Positions 6,570-14,660 of a DNA stretch of 16,895 bases are shown here, in pieces. This DNA comes from Planctomycetota bacterium (GTDB lineage: Bacteria > Planctomycetota > Planctomycetia > Pirellulales > Pirellulaceae): positions 1-16,895 of the forward strand of contig JAJDEH010000166.1 in assembly GCA_029259935.1 (NCBI GenBank), given 5' to 3'. Made by a program: the position numbers and the translations under genes. How positions within the stretch are numbered: the first letter of the stretch is position 1; each line of letters starts with the position of its first letter. Below the pieces are notes generated by a model. That model made no database searches, was not told where the DNA came from, and saw only the letters and a program-made list of their open reading frames with translations.

Positions 6570-7631
6570 TTACTGAAAAGCGTGGCGACTGGCGGCAATG
6601 CCTTGCAGCCATCGACAGTCGTGGCGACTCGCCTCTTGGGACAAACTAATCGCGCGTCCCGCGGCGCGGCGAAACCAACGACCGAAGTGCAACACCGTAT
6701 CAACCCAGTGTTCGCTGGAAACGTGCAGTCGTTCCAAGAGAGGCGCGAGATCGTCCGGGATCTTTCCCCCTCGCTTGTCCCGCCGTGCTTGACGGCCCGT
6801 CCAATCCAACAAGCGCAAGTACTCCACGAGCTTAACCGGCAGAAAGCCCTTATTCGACGCGCGACGTGCTCGGCCAGAATGCTTTGAATCTTGGCGCGAG
6901 CGAAGTTCGACCGGACTCAACCAACCGTCTGCCTTCCTCGATCGCGCGGAAACACATCGCTGATCCTTCGCTTTCGAACTCGTATCTTTCTTCGCCTGGA
7001 TGCGATCGTAGGCCGACGTGAAACGGCTTGTTTCGGGAGTTTTGGCCACGCCGGCGCGAATCGGATTCAGGTCGACATACACACTGCAAGCCAGAATTGC
7101 CGCTTCATCCAAGAGATGCTGGCACTTGTAGCGACCCTCCCAAAACCGTCCCGTGCATTGATCTTCCTTGTTGGCCCGCCGAGCGATCGTTTCGCACAAG
7201 CACCGCATGAACCAAGACAGGCTCGACAATCGCTTGCGTCGTTCCTCCAAAGCCCGAGCGTCGACCGTCAGCATCTCCAGTTCATGAGCCCGAGGTTGGG
7301 CCGGACTGCCATCTTCTTCCCGGCGACTGGGAAACAAGTTCCACCATCGCCGAGCCACCTCTTTGTCGGACCAAGTGGCCACCACATCCGGTCGATTCCG
7401 CAAAACGACATGACTATGATTACTCATCACCGCAAAGCCGCAAACATCGATCCCAAACTGGCCCGCCAGAAACTCCAACCGCTGGCGAATCCAGCCTTTG
7501 CGATGATCAAAGTTCTTCCCGGTAAACGGATCTTCCCCACAAAGAAACGCCCGCCGCACACACCGATTCACACAGTGGTACATGCCGACTTCGGTTTCAT
7601 CAATCAACTCTTGCCGAGGAATACGAGCCAT
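6570..7631 (-). CDS. RAYT-family HUH transposase (REP-associated tyrosine transposase, Y1_Tnp)
   Basis: This 353-residue single-stranded-DNA transposase is related to IS200/IS605 TnpA. The HUH metal motif is in SNHSHVVL (H72, H74), with Ser instead of the usual bulky residue between the histidines. The catalytic tyrosine is predicted as Y185 in SVYVDLNPIRAG, matching the VDYIYINP position of E. coli TnpA_REP. GRFWEGRYKCQ (161-171) is also typical. The N-terminus (ARIPRQEL...YHCVNRCVRRAF) and the long basic C-terminal half fit the large RAYT type common in planctomycetes. Such proteins act on REP hairpins and usually are single-copy rather than true insertion sequences. CAGGAG (7638-7643 on the reverse strand) lies 6-7 nt before the ATG, which fixes the start. 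The gene appears intact and stands alone. Confidence 0.9.
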   Translation of the reverse strand: MARIPRQELIDETEVGMYHCVNRCVRRAFLCGEDPFTGKNFDHRKGWIRQRLEFLAGQFGIDVCGFAVMSNHSHVVLRNRPDVVATWSDKEVARRWWNLFPSRREEDGSPAQPRAHELEMLTVDARALEERRKRLSSLSWFMRCLCETIARRANKEDQCTGRFWEGRYKCQHLLDEAAILACSVYVDLNPIRAGVAKTPETSRFTSAYDRIQAKKDTSSKAKDQRCVSARSRKADGWLSPVELRSRQDSKHSGRARRASNKGFLPVKLVEYLRLLDWTGRQARRDKRGGKIPDDLAPLLERLHVSSEHWVDTVLHFGRWFRRAAGRAISLSQEASRHDCRWLQGIAASRHAFQ

Positions 7632-7945
7632 CTGCCGCTCCTGTTATTCATCGATTTCGCCAAATACTAACAGAGTTTCCGGCGGAGTGCAAACAAAATA
7701 TGGGTGGCCCTTTTCGACCGCTGCGTCTCGGGAAACGGATGCCCAACTCAATGACTTGCAGGCAAGGTTCGTGGAAGTGGTCGCCACGAAACGAGGAAAA
7801 GACTCAAAGGAGGCAGCCTCGCAAAGTGATGCGATCGCCGTGCAGCGGGCGCTTCAAAAGGTGCCATTTTGGCGAGACGACAGAAGTGGCCGTTAGCCGG
7901 TCATGAAATCTTGGCTGATCGCGCAACTTGAATGAGCATCCAATG
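7632..7945. other. Intergenic region with a possible gene remnant
   Basis: No intact gene is seen. Around 7750-7896 on the + strand a frame ending at 7896 reads QLNDLQARFVEVVATKRG and continues with an amphipathic Ala/Lys-rich stretch. This looks more protein-like than random DNA and might be a decayed gene end, but no family is recognised and no start site is present. Confidence 0.3.
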
Positions 7946-8974
7946 TCACTTGGCATTGAGCAACTCGAAGGAGTTAAAGAATCGCTCGGCGTTGGACGGA
8001 GGTTCACCTTCGGTGGCAATCCACTCCAAGGCGTAGACATGTGTTGACGTCAAACAGATTCGTTTTGTCTTTGTTCGGGATCTAGGCTCGGAGTCATCGC
8101 GAGCCTTGAATTCGATCCCTGGAAATCCGGCAACTACCATCTGCCGAGAGCTTAAGACCTTCGTAAATCCGTCCTTTTCAGCTGCCCAGGCCTCCGCTTG
8201 CAGGAAGGCTTCCGGATTTTCCTGAAACAGATCGTCCATGGGGTGCCCCTTGGGAAAGGGCGCGAACCCCGCAACTGCAGTCGCTGCTGGATGATCACAA
8301 CTAAATAGGGTTGAATTCAATGTGCCCGCGGCGCCTAGCGGAGTTACTTCTTTACTTGTGTAATGAGCAAACGGCATCTCGATTGAGAATCCACCTTCTT
8401 CCGACTTCACCCTTCTCCACCGCAGGTTGTCTGGCGTTAACGGTTGGCCCCGCTTGGCGATTTCCGAAATCAAAGGGCCCATACTTACAAAGAGGATGTA
8501 TCCAATTCCACCGATGGCAAGTACCACGCAGAGCCAAATTCCGAGCTTGATCAAGGGGCCTAAATTCACACTATGCCGCGGACGCGACGGTTGAGTGGGC
8601 CAACTTTGTACCGGGGTATTCAAGGTGGAGGGAAAGGAAACCTTCGTGGGCTGCATTCCGGCAACGCTCGCGCCGCCATCCGGCACGCTGCCAGCACTCT
8701 GCGGCGGTCGAGTTGCCACCGAACTGGACCTAGAAACGGGGATGTGAATCGGCTGGCCACAAGTTGGACAGCCAACGGTTTGACCTGCCAGGTTCGCCCG
8801 AGCGTGAAAGGCTTTTCCACATTCGCATACGACCGGGATCTGCATCTCATTGGCGTCAGATCTCTCCTGAATCGCCACTGCTTCGCTGCATCCTGGACAG
8901 CGAAACTTCTTTCCCACGAGATCGGCGGGTACTTGGAACTTCTTGCCGCAAGAGCATTTTGCAAGGACGGACAT
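7946..8974 (-). CDS. Two-zinc-ribbon membrane-anchored protein, unknown function
   Basis: The frame is open from 9073, but the ATG at 8972-8974 is the likely start because the first zinc ribbon begins six residues later and the longer N-terminus is Arg/Ser-rich without features. From there the protein has 342 residues. Two tandem ribbons, each CxCG...CPxC, lie at C7/C9/C26/C29 and C50/C52/C69/C72. A Ser/Pro/Thr-rich linker follows (80-135), then one transmembrane helix (about 142-164) and a roughly 170-residue domain ending FFNSFELL, a style common in planctomycete proteins of the form 'ribbon, helix, outer domain'. Function is unknown. It lies 82 bp downstream of the putative immunity gene on the same strand and may belong to the same transcript. 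Confidence 0.7.
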   Translation of the reverse strand: MSVLAKCSCGKKFQVPADLVGKKFRCPGCSEAVAIQERSDANEMQIPVVCECGKAFHARANLAGQTVGCPTCGQPIHIPVSRSSSVATRPPQSAGSVPDGGASVAGMQPTKVSFPSTLNTPVQSWPTQPSRPRHSVNLGPLIKLGIWLCVVLAIGGIGYILFVSMGPLISEIAKRGQPLTPDNLRWRRVKSEEGGFSIEMPFAHYTSKEVTPLGAAGTLNSTLFSCDHPAATAVAGFAPFPKGHPMDDLFQENPEAFLQAEAWAAEKDGFTKVLSSRQMVVAGFPGIEFKARDDSEPRSRTKTKRICLTSTHVYALEWIATEGEPPSNAERFFNSFELLNAK

Positions 8975-9056
8975 GACTAGATTCGCACTTGAGCAGGACC
9001 TCGGGTCGACTTGGCGGCTGATGGAGCGCAGGCGTAGCCGAAGCGGAATTAGCCGA

Positions 9057-9500
9057 CTATTCGCCGTCGTCACCGCGCTGCCTAGCTAGATATGCTTTAC
9101 AGTCGGACTCTGACAACTGAAAACAATACCGCGGATCGATTGTCGCCATTTCGGACGATAGCAAATCCAGAATATTATTCGGAGCTTCGACTATGAATGC
9201 GTCGAGTTGGTCGCAGCAACCTTTTGATTTCACGAGTGAGCGCACTCCGTGGTACCAAAGCGCTTGATTGAGAGATACCCGCAGGAATCCATCCCGTTCA
9301 CGCAGCAATAGGTCAAGATAAAGCACCGATCCCTCACACACAGCGAATAAAATCTGATCTTCCCTAACGAATTCGATGGCGATTCCCGGAGGCCTTGAAT
9401 ACGTTGTGCTGTATTTGTAGCCGAGCGCCGCAAGAAAGTCCCCTAACTCTGTACGACACTTTTCCTCAAACAGCGGGCTTCGATTCACGGAATTTCCCAT
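9057..9500 (-). CDS. Putative immunity protein for the Hint-linked toxin
   Basis: This 147-residue protein is read from an ATG at 9498-9500 that overlaps the end of the toxin gene by 16 nt, so translation is probably coupled. It has no signal peptide or membrane helix. The pattern is that of a small alpha/beta protein: an N-terminal helix ending in FLAALGYKY, then strands AIEFVRED, ILFAVCEGSVLYLDLLLRERDG and FLRVSLNQALWYHG, then a helical C-terminus. That 'helix, then strands with a central Glu' look is common in immunity proteins, but I cannot assign it to a named family. The role is inferred from size, tight coupling and position directly after a Hint-toxin tip. Confidence 0.6.
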   Translation of the reverse strand: MGNSVNRSPLFEEKCRTELGDFLAALGYKYSTTYSRPPGIAIEFVREDQILFAVCEGSVLYLDLLLRERDGFLRVSLNQALWYHGVRSLVKSKGCCDQLDAFIVEAPNNILDLLSSEMATIDPRYCFQLSESDCKAYLARQRGDDGE

Positions 9501-10192
9501 ACGTATAGTTTCACCTCGCCAAATCCCGGAACGTCGATCATGCGATCAAATCGTCTGCGATATCCCTTTTCCAGAAGCAAAGCGACTTCTGCACGATAAT
9601 AGTCACTCCTTGAAAATCCAGGCGTCTTGCCGAGCGAATAGATCTCAGCCCCCGATCGGATCTGATCTCTGAGCCAGCGTCGGTTTTTCTGAAATTCAAC
9701 GCCCGCAATTTCCCAATCGTCCCAATTTCTTGCCGGCCACGCTCGTAATTCGTGAGCTTCAGCAGCAGCGCGCACTCGCGGCATGTGCTCACCAAGAAGC
9801 ACGGGTTTGCAGCGCGTATTATGCACCAATACACCGCAACTAGCAACGCGATACAAATGCTCGCCCTGGACAGTCATGTTGTAGACACGATGCACTCCAG
9901 GGATCGGATTGACCGCTGTCACAGAGATGAGGCCATTCGCACCGTCAAGTGTTTCCCCCTCTCGCAGTTTTGATGCGCTTAGCCACTCGCTGCGCGTGAC
10001 ACTGTAGAACTTGTGCGTCGCAGTCGGTCGAAGTGTCTCTTCTGACCCCGTCGAATCTTGTAGCGTTAATTCGACCACGTCTGGATTGAGGTGGTTTACC
10101 GTTGTCAGGACAACTCGCCCAGGCCCTTCTACAATTTCTGGACACGGCAGAATCCTTGTGACTTGACCCGTCAGATGCTCAGGTAACCCCAT
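9485..10192 (-). CDS. Truncated polymorphic toxin: Hint (pretoxin) domain plus C-terminal toxin domain
   Basis: Read from the ATG at 10190-10192 this is 235 residues. Residues 1 to about 125 are most of a Hint autoprocessing domain: DVVELTL, block-B-type PTATHKF (T57, H60), SEWLSASKLREGETL, VYNMTVQGEHLYRV, ending GVLVHN (N125, the cleavage site). The N-terminal Hint block with the nucleophilic Cys (usually CF.AGT) and any filament or Rhs delivery body are missing. After VHN comes a roughly 110-residue toxin domain opening with LLGEHMPRVRAAAE. It continues with NRRWLRDQIRSGAEIYSLGK and a basic YRRRF segment; similar openings occur in other Hint-linked toxins, but its activity is unknown. The frame continues to 10312, but that part overlaps well-supported kinase codons on the other strand. 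It is therefore an orphan or 5'-broken toxin tip. Confidence 0.75.
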   Translation of the reverse strand: MGLPEHLTGQVTRILPCPEIVEGPGRVVLTTVNHLNPDVVELTLQDSTGSEETLRPTATHKFYSVTRSEWLSASKLREGETLDGANGLISVTAVNPIPGVHRVYNMTVQGEHLYRVASCGVLVHNTRCKPVLLGEHMPRVRAAAEAHELRAWPARNWDDWEIAGVEFQKNRRWLRDQIRSGAEIYSLGKTPGFSRSDYYRAEVALLLEKGYRRRFDRMIDVPGFGEVKLYVWEIP

Positions 10193-10200
10193 TTCTACCG

Positions 10201-13200
10201 ATGAAATCAGCCGCATGTCCATCTCCAGACCAACTGCAAGATTTTTTAGAAAATCCTTCGTCAAGCGACAGACTTCAAGAACACATTGATGACTGCCCCG
10301 GCTGTCAGTCACGGATGGAGACGATGGAGATCTCCGGAGAATTGACTGCCGAATTGCAGGGACTTGCGAAGTTCAAACCGAATTCGCCTGCCAGAGATGA
10401 ATCCGCCTTGGTTAAGGCGGTCTCTGCAATTCCTCAAGCGGAGAAAGACGACGAAGTGAGTGAAGTTGTGCCAACTCATTTCGGCACGTACGAAGTGCTC
10501 AATTCCATTAAGTCTGGCGGCATGGGAACGGTCTACCGGGTTCGCCACACAGAGTTAAATCGTGTCTTCGCCTTGAAGACCATCAGAAGCGACAGAGCAG
10601 AAGACGAAGAACTACTCAGCCGTTTCCGTCGCGAATGGAAAATGGCAGGTTCGGTTGTTCATCCGAATGTTGTCCAGGCAACAGATGCGGGACAGGAAGC
10701 AGGAACCCACTATCTTGTGATGGAATACGTCGAAGGCTATGACGTCTCGCAAATCGTCCGTGAATTGGGAGCGTTGTCGGTTGCAGATGCTTGTGAAATT
10801 ACTCGACAGGCTGCTTTCGGACTCGCTCATGCACATCAACAGAATCTGGTTCATCGCGATATCAAACCATCGAATTTGATGGTTGATAATGAAGGTGTCG
10901 TGAAAGTGCTTGACCTTGGAATCGCACGCCTAATGACTCCAACTTCAGCCGAAGCGGAGGTCACCAACACCGGGCAAGTTCTGGGAACTGCCGAGTTCAT
11001 GGCTCCTGAGCAAATCGATGAATCGAGTCAGGTCAATCAACGCGCGGATATCTATTCCCTGGGCTGCACTTTGTATTATCTGTTGACTGGCCAGCCTCCT
11101 TTTACGCGAGATCGGTATCCATCGTTGTACAAGATGCTCCAGGCGCAAATGCAGGAAACACCCCCTTCAGTGTTGGATTCCCGTGGCGGTGTTCCTGACG
11201 AATTGGTGGAATTCATGGAGCGGATACTTTCAAAATCGGCGGAAGACCGCCCTACGACAATGCTCGAAGTCTCTGAAACGTTGGCTCCTTTCGCAAGTTC
11301 CAACCGCCTGGACAGTTTGAGCGATCAACTGTCAGAGGCTCTCTCCAAAACTGCTGAAGCGAGTGCTTCTCAACCGACATATCTTCTGCCCGATTCCGCT
11401 GGTCATTCAAACGCTTCAGCACCTGCCAATGTTTCTCAGTCTCCGCTTTTGAAATCCAAACAACACTGGAAGAAACATCTGAAGATAACTTTTGTTGCAG
11501 TTGCGACTCTCCTGCTGGGAGCGGTGATCTTTCTGCAATCCTCGAAAGCGACTGTCAAAGTCACGATTCACGAAGACAACTATGACCTTCGTGTCAACGG
11601 ACAGGAACTGACCGTTCGCAAAGACGGCAACGACATCGTCACGCTGCGACTACACCCAGGGAAGAATGAGATCGAAGTCGTTGCCAACGGATTTGAGACA
11701 TGGGAAACAACTGTGAATCTCAAACGATTTGGCAGTGCATTCCTGACCGCCGAATTCGTTCGTGAGAAATCTCCGGCTCCTCCTATTCCTGCCAACTCAG
11801 TTAAAACAAATCCACCGACGCAGACCGCGAAGGCACAACTCACACCCGCAGATGTGATTACCAAATCAGGCCGTGAGGTCTGGGAGCCTGGATCGTCGTC
11901 CGATGTGCTCCCCGGGCTTGTGGCTCAACCCGCGGAGTTTGATAGCGAAAGACAATGGAATGTCATTCGCACCGGACCGACAAAAACCATACGCGCGTTA
12001 AACTGGAACTCGAATGGGCGTTACGTGGCTGTTGCGGATGAATCACACTACTTGCGTGTTTATGAACTCGCCGAAAGAAAGTTGCAACTGAAAACCATTC
12101 TTCCAGCCTTGAAGGGCGACGTGATCTCTGCTGCACAGTGGAGTCCGGATGGAAAATGGCTGGCGACAACGGGCCGTGGCAGCCGAGTCAATGCGGAAGT
12201 GCAATTATGGGATGCCGAAACCTTCGCGAGAGGTCCAACGTGGCCTCTGAATAGTTCGTCTGGTCAAGCAATAACTTGGCGCCCCGATTCTCAATTTATT
12301 GCAGCAGTTTCAGATCGAGGGGGCATACTCGTTCGTAACCTGAAAGAGGAAGCCTCTGAGGTGATTGCAAAAGAACATGGTCCTTTTATTAACATCGCGT
12401 GGAGTACGGATGGAACGATGATCGCGGCCAGATCCAACACACCACACCGGGTCATCATCTTCAATCTTGCTGGGGAACCACGGCAGGAACTAGGAGTTCA
12501 AGAAAATCCTATCCGATCTGATCTGAAATGGAGCCCGGAGGGAAGGTGGTTGGCGCATGGGGGAACACACCACAACCACCCCTTCACGCATCTGTGGAAC
12601 ACAAGAACATGGGAAAACAGGAAACGCGAATATACTGCGGATAATCAGGCACTGCCCTGGAGTTCGGACGGTCACAGAATCGCAACGATAAACCGACACG
12701 GGCATAGCGCACAAACGATTGTGGCAATTCGTGACATTGAAGATTTTACAGTCGTCAAAACGATTTGGCTGCCTTTTACTTTGCCGGGCATGGAAGTTCA
12801 AATATCCTGGTCTCCCGATAACAACTGGATGGTCGCCAGCAATAATGGAACACTTTATTTGTGCGATGTCGATCCTGAGACGACTGAAGAGAATGTCACC
12901 GCTCTTCAGATGCTTGGTGGCGAACAAACCATACGTGGTGCAGCCTGGTCTTCCAATGGAAGCCACTTTTCTGCTGCCCTCGGTGACGGCACGACGCGGA
13001 CTTGGCTATCGAGCGGACAACCGATTTCATCTTTCCAAACTCATTTTATCAATACACCGAGTTCCGTGAGTTCGAACCAAGACGGTAGACAAATTGCAGT
13101 GACTTATCGCCATGCACACAATAAATCCAAGGTCCGAGTCTTTGATGTCGATTCTGGGGCGACAGTCCAGGAGTTAAAGAATGTCGCTGCTGAAATAGTC

Positions 13201-13980
13201 GCCTGGAGTCCTGATGGAACATGGATAGCGATGTTGGATGGGGTTGGCAACGGTGAAGACTCGAAGATTCGAATTTGGAATCCAGAAACTGGAGAGAGCC
13301 GTTTTTTTAGAGGCCATTCGATTGAAAGAGAAGATTCCGTTCGATTTGCGTGGAACTCTATGAGCACGAAGTTCGCTTCAGCCACAGATGACAAAACTCT
13401 ACGCATTTGGAATCTTGATGAGGCCAGCGAAATTGCCGTAGTTGAACTCCCAGACATCCCATTTGACATCCGCTGGTCCAACGATGGGGGCCACGTTGCC
13501 ATTACATGTCAGCATCATCTGCTCCTTGTTGACTCCCAAAGCGGAGCGACGATTTGGCATGAAAGCACTGGTCGTTATTGGAGAGACTCCGGCGTGTGGT
13601 TCATGGAAAACGGTAATATTGCTTCAATAAGAGATGGCGTATTCATTGAGCGCGATCCCGCAACCGGACAGGTATCGAGTGACCAACAACTCGCTGGTCT
13701 GTTGCCAGCCCGTTCACGACCAGCAAGTCCCGACAGTCTCCTTTTGGGAAATTTGAGCGATCCGTTGCAAGTCTGGGAGACAAGTGGAAAAACGATGCTT
13801 TGGCTTGGTGTCCCCGTGAGCCGTGAAGAAACCGCCAGCTTCACACCCGCCGGTCAATTAATCAATCCCGATCCGGAAGTCGAAAAGCACCTGCGATGGA
13901 TTATCAAGAATGAAAACGGTTCACTCGACCTCCTCACACGAACAGAATTCCTCAAACGCCAGGTGTCATTGATAAAATAG
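10201..13980 (+). CDS. Membrane Hanks-type Ser/Thr protein kinase with zinc motif and WD40 propellers
   Basis: This 1259-residue protein starts with an anti-sigma-like zinc motif (H28-x3-C32-x2-C35; C6 nearby). The kinase domain is about 97-364: glycine loop SGGMGTVY (105-112), Lys126 in FALKTI, Glu145, HRDIKPSN (218-225), DLG in place of DFG (238-240), and APE (268-270). All catalytic residues are present, so it should be active in the cytoplasm. A Ser/Ala-rich linker leads to one transmembrane helix (about 429-446), then a PEGA-like beta domain (450-520) and about 14 WD40-type units from residue 590 on, with WSPDG phrases in most. Fourteen units would make two seven-bladed propellers outside the membrane. 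Such sensors are typical of planctomycetes. It starts 8 bp from the divergent toxin remnant, without a clear ribosome site. Base composition looks more AT-rich than the genes at 600-6400. Confidence 0.92.
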   Translation: MKSAACPSPDQLQDFLENPSSSDRLQEHIDDCPGCQSRMETMEISGELTAELQGLAKFKPNSPARDESALVKAVSAIPQAEKDDEVSEVVPTHFGTYEVLNSIKSGGMGTVYRVRHTELNRVFALKTIRSDRAEDEELLSRFRREWKMAGSVVHPNVVQATDAGQEAGTHYLVMEYVEGYDVSQIVRELGALSVADACEITRQAAFGLAHAHQQNLVHRDIKPSNLMVDNEGVVKVLDLGIARLMTPTSAEAEVTNTGQVLGTAEFMAPEQIDESSQVNQRADIYSLGCTLYYLLTGQPPFTRDRYPSLYKMLQAQMQETPPSVLDSRGGVPDELVEFMERILSKSAEDRPTTMLEVSETLAPFASSNRLDSLSDQLSEALSKTAEASASQPTYLLPDSAGHSNASAPANVSQSPLLKSKQHWKKHLKITFVAVATLLLGAVIFLQSSKATVKVTIHEDNYDLRVNGQELTVRKDGNDIVTLRLHPGKNEIEVVANGFETWETTVNLKRFGSAFLTAEFVREKSPAPPIPANSVKTNPPTQTAKAQLTPADVITKSGREVWEPGSSSDVLPGLVAQPAEFDSERQWNVIRTGPTKTIRALNWNSNGRYVAVADESHYLRVYELAERKLQLKTILPALKGDVISAAQWSPDGKWLATTGRGSRVNAEVQLWDAETFARGPTWPLNSSSGQAITWRPDSQFIAAVSDRGGILVRNLKEEASEVIAKEHGPFINIAWSTDGTMIAARSNTPHRVIIFNLAGEPRQELGVQENPIRSDLKWSPEGRWLAHGGTHHNHPFTHLWNTRTWENRKREYTADNQALPWSSDGHRIATINRHGHSAQTIVAIRDIEDFTVVKTIWLPFTLPGMEVQISWSPDNNWMVASNNGTLYLCDVDPETTEENVTALQMLGGEQTIRGAAWSSNGSHFSAALGDGTTRTWLSSGQPISSFQTHFINTPSSVSSNQDGRQIAVTYRHAHNKSKVRVFDVDSGATVQELKNVAAEIVAWSPDGTWIAMLDGVGNGEDSKIRIWNPETGESRFFRGHSIEREDSVRFAWNSMSTKFASATDDKTLRIWNLDEASEIAVVELPDIPFDIRWSNDGGHVAITCQHHLLLVDSQSGATIWHESTGRYWRDSGVWFMENGNIASIRDGVFIERDPATGQVSSDQQLAGLLPARSRPASPDSLLLGNLSDPLQVWETSGKTMLWLGVPVSREETASFTPAGQLINPDPEVEKHLRWIIKNENGSLDLLTRTEFLKRQVSLIK

Positions 13981-14186
13981 TCTAAATTGCAGTAGTCATT
14001 GCCTTGAAACGTGCCACCCATAGTTTAGGCGACCGGACTGCATTTTTGGAAGCAAGTCTCCAAGAGATCTGCCCGGCAAGCAATGAGCGGATGTGACGTG
14101 CGGGGGCTGATGGAACCGCAGCGCTATTGCGGATGAAATGGCCTATCCAATTAATCCGAAAGATAGAAAAATCATTCCGCCTTCCA
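13981..14186. other. Intergenic, nothing seen
   Basis: The kinase gene ends at a TAG and converges with the lipoprotein gene. No hairpin with a T-run and no protein-like frame was found. In particular, no missing N-terminal Hint block is visible here on the minus strand. Confidence 0.4.
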
Positions 14187-14582
14187 TCATCCTGCCAAGC
14201 ACTTCTTGTCCTCGCCAGGTGCGACTAAAAATCTCTCAGCTTCAGAGATGACATCCGGCCATTTCCGTTTCCCGTCGTCGTTAGCCGGTCCTTCTTCAAA
14301 ATGGGGCGGAACTTTGGAGTTGGCCATGCCGGCATCCCAACCCATCAGCGTCACCTTTTCGGGGCTGGCCATGGGATTTCTCGCTACCGAGGCATGGTAA
14401 GACCACGAACCACTCTCAGTGCTGTCGGAATGTGGGTTTTGGCCTCGTTGAAAGTCCTCCGCGACCATTGCCAGCGTCGAGTCAGATGGTTTGTCTAATG
14501 TTGCCGCCAATAGCGACGCTTCGCCGCAACCAACGAGTGTTAGTGTGAACGCGGCAGTCAACATCCATTGCTTAATGTTCAT
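14187..14582 (-). CDS. Small predicted lipoprotein, unknown function
   Basis: This 131-residue protein has a clear lipoprotein signal peptide: a Lys near the N-terminus, the hydrophobic run WMLTAAFTLTL, and lipobox LVGC with the modified Cys at 19. The mature part is hydrophilic, rich in Ser, Asp and Lys, with a single further Cys near the C-terminus (KKCLAG). No family is recognised. It should be exported and anchored to a membrane. The ribosome site is weak. An inverted repeat lies 49-78 bp upstream of the start. Confidence 0.55.
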   Translation of the reverse strand: MNIKQWMLTAAFTLTLVGCGEASLLAATLDKPSDSTLAMVAEDFQRGQNPHSDSTESGSWSYHASVARNPMASPEKVTLMGWDAGMANSKVPPHFEEGPANDDGKRKWPDVISEAERFLVAPGEDKKCLAG

Positions 14583-14630
14583 GATTTCAATTCCAAGTTA
14601 GTCCTTGGAAGATTTGGGATACCGGTGAAG

Positions 14631-14660
14631 GAATCGAGAAGCGACAAGAGTCCTCGATTC
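14631..14660. promoter_or_regulatory. Inverted repeat upstream of the lipoprotein gene
   Basis: GAATCGAG (14631-14638) and CTCGATTC (14653-14660) are perfect 8-bp arms, 22 bp centre to centre. That spacing puts both half-sites on one DNA face, as in a dimeric repressor operator. It lies upstream of the minus strand start at 14582. A 5'-UTR hairpin is equally possible. Confidence 0.3.

Noticed and set aside
6581..6629. Direct repeat CGTGGCGACT (6581-6590 and 6620-6629) as transposon end
   Set aside because: Both copies lie inside the transposase coding region and encode the repeated SRH residues of its C-terminus.
6891..7670. Long open frame on the + strand (259 codons)
   Set aside because: It is the antisense of the RAYT transposase, whose motifs and ribosome site are clear. 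The + strand translation has no family features.
8975..9073. Longer N-terminus of the zinc-ribbon protein
   Set aside because: Its Arg/Ser-rich sequence has no features and would overlap the immunity gene; the ATG at 8974 starts right before the first ribbon.
10193..10312. Extension of the toxin frame upstream to an ATG at 10312
   Set aside because: This part lies opposite the kinase N-terminus with its H-x3-C-x2-C motif and shows no Hint block with Cys, so it is an accidental continuation.
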